Below, piece after piece: positions 58,106-64,000 of a DNA stretch of 64,000 nt. The notes under the pieces were generated by a model. The model was not told the origin of the DNA. It worked only from the letters and a program-made list of their open reading frames with translations, and made no database searches. Within the stretch, counting starts at the first letter, position 1; each line of letters begins with the position of its first letter. This DNA comes from Vitellaria paradoxa (lineage: Eukaryota; Streptophyta; Magnoliopsida; Ericales; Sapotaceae), in NCBI GenBank assembly GCA_019916065.1, contig CM034238.1, forward strand, positions 30,429,246 to 30,493,245. Direction: 5' to 3'. Both the position numbers and the translations under genes were made by a program.

Positions 58106-59243
58106 TATGTTTGGTATGTGGAAATGGAATAGAATGGAATGGATAGCTCATTCCATTCCTTTGTTTGGTTGCCAACATGAAAATAATGGGAATGGAATAG
58201 ACATAGACATTCAAATTTTTATAATTTGATTTTATATTTTAAATATAATGAAATAAAATAAAATATAATAAAAATTATTAATATTAATTTTTTAAAAACT
58301 ATAGAAATAAATTTTATTTTTAGAGCACGAATTCGAGTTAAAAAGGGCCCAGGGATAAAACGATCATTTTAAAATTTGAGTTCGAATTGGGCCAAAATTT
58401 TTTTAACTATTAAGAAACATGTTAACAAATATTTTTTAGACTTTTGGGGTGCCTAAAATACAAATTTGGCCCAAAAACGGGCCAAGGGGCAAAATAGTCA
58501 TTTTATAATCTAAATTCAAATCGGATTGAAATTTGTTTAGTTATTAAAAATACGTAAGGATAATTTTTTTAGCCTTTTGGGAAGCTTAGAATGCGAATTT
58601 GGACTAAAAATGGCTCAGGAGTAAAATCGTCATATTACAATTTGAGTTCGGATTTAGATGAAATTTTATTAATTATTAGAAAACATATCGATAAATATTT
58701 TTAAACCTTTTGGGAAGCCCAAAATGCAAATTTGGGCCAAAAAAGAAACCGGGGGCAAAATGGTCATTTTACAACTTTAATTTGGATCGGTTCAAAATTT
58801 GCTTAGTTATTAAGAAATATGAAAGAATATTTTTATTAGCCTTTCGAAAGCCCAAAATACGAATTTGGGGAGAAAAAAAAAAGACTTAGGAATAAAACAG
58901 TCATTTTACAGTCCGAGTTTGGATCTAGTTTTAAAATAAGGTCAAGGGGTAAAATGGTCATTTTACAACCTAATAGAGTAATTGAGAAAAATTTTTTATT
59001 ACAAAGTAGTTGCTTGTTTTTTTATTTTTATTTTTTTTTTTCAATTTTTTAGATCAAATTTTGATTGTAATGAAATGACTGTTGCATCACTTAAATTGTG
59101 GAATGTCTTTCCCACTTAATGTGGGAATGGCTATTCCCATAGGATATCATTCTGACTTAATTTTTTGATACCAAACATGAGAATAGTCTATAGTGAGAAT
59201 GGATTTCATTTTATTTTATTACATTCTTATGCACTAAACACAG
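58106..59243. mobile_element. hAT-like non-autonomous element with internal minisatellite
   Basis: Flanked by CCTTGGAT (58098-58105) and CCTCGGAT (59244-59251), an 8-bp target duplication with one mismatch, the hAT size. The ends are related inverted repeats: TATGTTTGGTATGTGG on the left against CTGTGTTTAGTGCATA reversed on the right, and both continue into GGAATG-type text. It splits one L1 frame cleanly; the RT reading resumes on both sides. The 1.1-kb interior has no ORF and contains a tandem repeat. Confidence 0.75.
58335..58972 (+). repeat. Minisatellite of about 133 bp, five copies
   Basis: The marker CATTTT within 'aaaatggtcattttac' falls at 58365, 58499, 58632 (as CATATT), 58766 and 58892, so periods are 134, 133, 134 and 126 bp; a short extra copy is at 58949. 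Each unit also has CCTTTTGGGAAGCCCAAAAT and AATTTGGGCC. The copies have diverged considerably. Confidence 0.8.
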
Positions 59244-61650
59244 CCTCGGATTTCCATTTTTTTACCCTCTCTCTAATCCATGACTTCGTTAGTCACTAGA
59301 ACTGCATCGAGTATTTGGTGGCCTTCCACAAATGCATTATATTTCCAACACTAGAACATTAACCACCTTTTCAGCCACAAAACCATTACCTTTGCTACTA
59401 GCTTGTACAGGTCGCCTACCGTACTGATTGGTCTTAAGTGTCTTATATCTACTACACCTCTTTTTTGAGGGATCAACACTATAGTTGATAGCCTTCTCAA
59501 ACTTTTCTGTCATATGAAACTCCTGAAATACATGTATAACATCTCTTCTAATGATGTGCTGGCAGTGAGAGAAGAACATTATCATCATTCTGTTTGGTCT
59601 GGGCAATTTATTCCTACTCATCAACTTCAATGCTTCCCATACTTCCTCCTTCGAGAACTCCCTCTCCAAGTTCTCATAGAGATGAAGGGCAACTCTAAAT
59701 CATCCGCTCTAAGTCTCCATTCCACCATCTTCCTGAAGAGGTTACCATAGAACCCCGTAATGCCCTCCCTAATATCATTGCCGTCTGTCAAGATCCTCCC
59801 ATTAATACTGATCTTGTCGATGTGGTTGCATCTCCTTTGCACATGAGCCATCCTATGGAAGAACTTCATATTTTTATCTCGGTCCTTAAGCCACAACATC
59901 CAAGTTTTCTACCTCTAACATGTCTCCTCCTCTTTAGCTAACCTCTCGTATTCCTTCAACTCTCCCTTCCTTGACACCACCTCCTTGGAAAGTGGTCTTT
60001 CCATTTCTCTTCCAACCAACTTTGCAATTCCTTCCAATAGCTTGGCTTTGTTGGCCTTCAATCTCTAAGGTCTAGCTCTTGTCTCTTCAAATTCCTAGCA
60101 AACACAAAGCTAGGATTACCCACTTCTTTGTAGTTGCTCCACCATCCTTGCACTTGGTCTTCGGAACCTCTTCTGAAGCCATATATTATTGAACCTGAAA
60201 GGGGTACGGATACTATTAATCCCCCACAATTTAAAAAGATGGGGAAGTGATCTAATAAGATTCTGTCGCATAGAGATTGCAAGGATTAGGGAAAACCTCA
60301 TCCCAATTTGCTGAAACCAAGAACCTGTCAATCCTTGATCTGCTTCTGACATCAAACCAATTGAACTTCCCTCCTGACAAGGGCAAGTCTGGTTGACCTA
60401 ATGGTTGACCTAAATCACTGATAAGATCAGAGAACTTCCTAATAGAGGCAGAAATCCCAATACAACCACTTCTCTCGTTAACAATCTGATACTATTAAAA
60501 AGTCACCCCTTATGCACCAGGGCCCATTCCACCAAAAAGCAGTATTGGATAACTCCCAAAAACTCCTCTCTCCCTCCGTCCCTGGGCTATAGGAACCCCT
60601 GTGAATGCCCATTGAAATCCCTTCAATGTCATTTGAAAAATCCAGACACTGAGAAACTTCCCATTTTTGCTTCAACAGATACCCAAAGAAGCACCTGTGA
60701 CTGGAAAATGAAACCATTTCACCTACCTAAATCCCCAAAGATCTCTCATTCACCGATCATCCATCTCTGTGAATTTTGTTTACTGAAAGCACACAATGTT
60801 AGGTTTCCATCTCCTTAGTGCTGACTCAATTGTTGCCCTTTTATTTGCCCCATTCAACCGCCTCGCTTTCCAACTAATGATTTTGGCCTTCATTGATCAA
60901 ATGCATATGAAGTGTACTGCCTCTACCCTCTTGCCACCATGCCCCTTCCTCCTATTCCCTTCATAATTAATAGAACACTCCAATAATTTTAACTCCCTTA
61001 TTTCCTTTCTCTTCTCAGATCTCTGTTCTGGGCTCTGCTCTCTTTCTAGTTTCCATCTTTGTTTTATGGCACCGAACAATATCTCCTACTCAAACCATCA
61101 CCCAAAATCCCAATAAATCTATTGGATTCTTTGGATCTTCTCAACACCTGCTCGGAAATCTTCACCTCCTCAGCCCTGTACTCCCTCAACGGAAACACAT
61201 ACATTCCCTTCTAAATCCCTACCATTTAGACGAAAACAAGCCAGAGGTTCAATATCCATCTCCACCTTCCCTCTTGCAACACAGAATTCACTCCCCAACC
61301 AAACACTGCTCGCTTTCCTACCCCAGCTGTCACAACCTTTCAAACACTCCCAAAAATTCCTTGCAACTCCCTCCCCCTAGTCTCACTTCACCTCTATCTC
61401 CCATTTTCCCCTTGACTCTGCCCTCCCTGTTATGGTCAAAGCCGCCTTGCTCCCCATACTGTCTATCCTCCGCAACCTGGCATCCCACACCACCCTAGGA
61501 GCACCACTCACTGTTATCCTCTTCTCATTGTTCCTAAGACAACCAGGATAAGAAGTAGAGGATGACACCGATTTTCCCCACTCCTTCAGTCCTCTCAAAT
61601 GGGCATCCTTGAACGAAAGAAGATTACCAGTTTTACTTGGATTCAACATT

Positions 61651-61907
61651 CTCGACTTCTAGGTAGAAATGGAATGTATATTCTTTAAGGCCTTTGACTC
61701 GGACTACGACTTCACTCTACTGATCCCTCTTTTTGGGCTTAAGTTGATAATTAATGGGCTTGGGCCCACCATTGAATCCTGCACCCCTCCTTCTTCCTGG
61801 GTATGTCAAAACCAGGTCCAGTATTTTTCTAACGGAGAAGCGGGTTGGCTTCACCAATGAACCCAATTCATCATCTGCATCCGGAAGCCCAAAGTGATAA
61901 TGAGTGG
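61651..61907. other. Short stretch between L1 pieces, unassigned
   Basis: GC content slightly above the surroundings; no convincing frame. Could be further L1 ORF1 sequence. Confidence 0.4.
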
Positions 61908-62410
61908 TTAACACACCGCTTGGTTACCCTGTCCGATGACCCATTTTAAGACCCAATTTAAGCCTCGACCTTGAATGTCCCACCTGAATGCCACATTTTG
62001 TAGTTGTTCCCAAAACAAGTTACTGCCCTTGTAAATAACCAGCCCATATACCCTAGTGAATGCACAATTGAAAATCATTATTAATGCATCTAAATAAGCA
62101 TGAGATAGAGAGAGTGCCCATGTCATCCTCTTCCATTGCACGTGTTCTGTTGTCCCGCATAACTAATATCCTTATCACCCCCGCAAGTGTGGAAGGACCC
62201 ATAACAGGGAGGTGGAGCCATTTTACTCATCTTTAACCTCACAACCCTCTCACTCCCTACTTTTAGCTTCATTTTTGTTTGTTGTAGACATAACATCCTG
62301 TCTATGCCTTCAAATAGTTGTTTTGATTGCAATTAACTTGCCCTCTCTATTTAGTCCTCTCACATTCCAAATATTAATTTTGGGTTTCATTAGACAGTTA
62401 ACAGTAGTTT
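61908..62410 (-). mobile_element. Second L1 endonuclease fragment
   Basis: Starts on the minus strand near 62393: MKPKINIWNVRGLNREGKLI, then a frame-shifted R-Q-D-V segment and LQQTKMKLKVGSERVVR, ending with FNCAFTRVYGLVIYKGSNLFWEQL (first part given) near 61990. This repeats the endonuclease start already present at 60896, so it is a separate L1 insertion or a rearranged copy. Confidence 0.65.
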
Positions 62411-62450
62411 GCCACATCTAGCTCCCCTCCCTCCTACCTTCCTAAACAAA

Positions 62451-62478
62451 CCCCCCCCCCCCCCCCCAAAAAAAAAAA
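62451..62478 (+). repeat. C17 followed by A11 homopolymer tract
   Basis: Seventeen C then eleven A, 230 bp before the coding exon's splice acceptor. On the minus strand it reads T11 G17 next to the outermost L1 piece. Length is prone to assembly or sequencing error. Confidence 0.8.
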
Positions 62479-62708
62479 TAGTTGACTAAGCATTCTGGAG
62501 ACTTCAATTCCCTGTCTCCTTTATGTCTGCTGGTCTCTTGTTATTCTGTACATTTCTCTTGGGTTACAATATTACAATATATGTATATATTTATTTTGGG
62601 ATAACTCTTGAACTTAATGTTGTTTCGAATTTCCTTGTTCCTTTACTTCTTGGAGCTTTTCCTTTGTTTGTTTATTATCTTTCCTATTTAAACCTTGTTT
62701 TTTGACAG

Positions 62709-63454
62709 GGACTGGTTGCGCGTTGGGTTATGGAAAATGTCAAAGGGTCATCAAACATCAGAAATACGATTTATAATGGAAAACACCCATTGCTTCCTCC
62801 TAAAAGTCCATTTCCAAGTATTTCTTCATCATATGCTGATTATGTACATAGTCCTGCTATTGGACCAAAAGGTATTTCAAAGCCTAGAGAAGTAAATACG
62901 CACCACCAGCGTACTTCGTCTGAGAGCCTTCTGATGGAGGAGCAACCTTTGTGGCTGGATGAACTCCTTAATGAGCCAGAAACGCCTGTACGCAAAGGTG
63001 GCCATCGGCGTTCATCAAGTGACTCCTTTGCGTATACTGATGTACCTAGTGCTTCTACCATAGGTTCTTTAGCTCAGAATGAGTACAGATACAACAATAT
63101 GATTTCAGTGCCGTCATGGGGATCACAAGACTTTGAACTTTTCAAAGATGTGCAGCATGCTTCTTTCTACGCAGAGCCAAACTCTTTGAGAAAACCTAAG
63201 AATCGGGCATGGGATCCGTCTTTGGTTTCAGTGGTACATCCTAGTGTCCTTCCTTCTGCTAGAGACAATGTCATTAGTCAAAGCTCAGGATCATCATGTG
63301 TTCCACAAGATGTAAATGGGGTTCTATCTACAGCCACTGAAAAATGGGATCCAGTTGAATCAGGCTCACATGATATCAAAGCTGCTTCTGAAAGGAAAGA
63401 TTCTTCTCATGCTAAACCTTCTGTGTCAGAGACAGATACGAAACGTGCCAAGCA
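62709..63454 (+). CDS. First coding exon of an At4g06598-like bZIP protein
   Basis: Acceptor TTTTTTGACAG ends at 62708; ATG at 62730; the exon ends AAGCA before GTATGT at 63455, giving 241 full codons plus two bases. Residues 21-30 LLPPKSPFPS, 34-39 SYADYV, 58-66 HHQRTSSES, 75-80 WLDELL, 82-86 EPETP, 92-100 HRRSSSDSF, about 106-120 SASTIGSLAQ, then PSWGSQDFELFKD, and SETDTKRAK at the end. The TSSES and RRSSSDS serine blocks and the final basic KRAK are typical of plant bZIP proteins close to VIP1 and At4g06598. The DNA-binding and zipper parts would be in later exons, beyond the window. Reading through the donor adds a false hydrophobic tail. I am fairly sure of the family; target genes are unknown. 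The frame is intact, so probably functional. Confidence 0.85.
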
Positions 63455-64000
63455 GTATGTACTATCCTTTGTTTTAATACTAGGGATTTTTAACTTGCTT
63501 GCCTATATTCCTTGGTATTACCTCTAAAATTGCAAGGTTTGATGATGATCTTAACCCTCAGTTTTTGCCCTTTTTAAAACTGCAAGTTTTTACGCTTGTT
63601 CTGGTGCAGAGAATGTTCTGCACAAGAAAACTTTCTGCTGCTAATTTGGATCATCATGGCTTTGTAATTGTGATTATAATTGACCAGAAAGTTTGTTCAG
63701 TAGTCAGTGTCAAATTAGAGTTGTGTGCCGTGCCTTGATTGGATCATAGAAATATCCACACATTTCTTTGTTTCTGTTTGTCAATAAAAAAGGCAATATT
63801 TATTGGAATCTTTAACCTGTGATTTTCCAGGGAAGATCAGGACCTTATTACATCTTTGAGTAAACAAGCTTGGCTTGCTTCATCACTGTTAATTTTTTTT
63901 TTTTTTTGGATTTATATATTGGAAATGACTGATTAGTGCAATGGTTATGAGGGTGTGATGATGATGTGTCTTAGAAAACATACGACCAAGTGCATGGGTT
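63455..64000 (+). other. Start of the intron after the bZIP exon
   Basis: Begins GTATGT. T-rich, with a T run at about 63892-63908. No further exon recognised; the next one, with the bZIP basic region, should lie past 64000. Confidence 0.7.

Larger units (their letters stand above)
57360..61650 (-). mobile_element. L1-type LINE copy, split by a hAT-like element
   Basis: Read right to left. 61650-61080: end of ORF1 or inter-ORF region, broken. Endonuclease start at 60896: MKAKIISWKARRLNGANKR and ALRRWKPNIVCFQ, then WCIRGDF at about 60500 and the SWFQQIGMRFSL / RFDVRSRID-type part near 60330. 59899-59627: LWLKDRDKNMKFFHRMA. RT at 59669 (FSKEEVWEALKLM, KLPRPNRM), QILDAVLV near 59310. The hAT-like element interrupts at 58106-59243, then KPMIMS, MGFGRKWRQCILWCISMAGF (58000) and FKGLKQRDSIF. 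LGCKCEALLTF lies at about 57550. No poly(A) tail is visible, so the 3' end is lost at the junction with the plus-strand L1. Confidence 0.75.
54199..62708 (+). other. Probable 8.5-kb intron in the 5' UTR, filled with transposons
   Basis: Between the donor-like GT at 54199 and the acceptor TTTTTTGACAG ending at 62708. It contains a MITE, a G-rich tract, a plus-strand L1 piece, minus-strand L1 pieces split by a hAT-like element, and a C17/A11 tract. The 54200-54720 part has normal plant intron look (T-rich, no ORF). Linking the two exons is an inference from orientation and proximity. Confidence 0.4.

Noticed and set aside
55330..61650. Plus and minus L1 pieces as one twin-primed insertion
   Set aside because: Both pieces include endonuclease and RT segments and differ clearly in sequence, so they are separate copies.
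62730..63527. 265-residue protein ending in a hydrophobic tail
   Set aside because: The tail comes from reading past the splice donor at 63455; the exon ends at 63454.

Overview
The window looks like a transposon-dense, AT-rich intergenic and intronic stretch of a flowering plant nuclear genome. Reasons: Ty3/gypsy elements with tRNA-Asp or tRNA-iMet primer sites, a Ty1/copia remnant, plant-type L1 and RTE LINEs, tRNA-derived SINEs, a MULE and a hAT-like element, plus one host gene whose exon resembles the At4g06598-like bZIP proteins of angiosperms. The species cannot be fixed from the sequence. Nothing points to bacteria, organelles or viruses.

Layout. 1-2739: LTR of a chromovirus-type gypsy element (minus strand, running off the left edge). 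2740-10902: a non-autonomous Athila/Tat-like element, called A here, with long LTRs and only a decayed gag; the LTR at 1-2739 is inserted in its 5' LTR. 10903-13000: intergenic DNA with two SINEs. 12560-15170: copia pol remnant (minus). 15250-26589: a decayed Tekay/Del-like chromovirus (minus) whose 5' LTR carries a complete RTE-type LINE (22814-25994) with a 17-bp target duplication. 26590-28636: unassigned, possibly an old LTR. 28647-29700: MULE with a 10-bp target duplication and a possible captured exon. 29719-32828: L1 (minus). 32830-35217: LTR (plus) of the same family as 1-2739. 35690-37400: L1 (plus). 39409-53562: a 14-kb Athila-like element, called C here, with paired LTRs, gag, protease-RT-RNase H-integrase and two post-pol ORFs. 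53563-64000: host gene region. It holds a probable 5' UTR exon near 54000-54198, an intron of about 8.5 kb packed with L1 pieces, a MITE and a hAT-like element, and a coding exon at 62709-63454.

How the parts relate. Elements A and C share primer site type, LTR-end hairpin, polypurine context and 3' untranslated region, so A looks like a passenger of C-type machinery. Both SINEs end in the same TTACC(A)n tail as two L1 copies here, which suggests L1-driven SINE movement. Element C lies about 450 bp upstream of the host gene's probable first exon in the same orientation. Its LTRs carry an eight-unit, exactly 21-bp-phased array of GGT-N4-ACC dyads with TCP-like cores, and related arrays recur in its leader and after pol. 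That array is the most unexpected structure in the window.

Limits. Identity figures and domain boundaries were judged by eye. Family names come from motif recognition, not from database searches. The strongest boundaries are those with target-site duplications or paired LTRs: the RTE LINE, SINE1, the MULE, the hAT-like element and element C.
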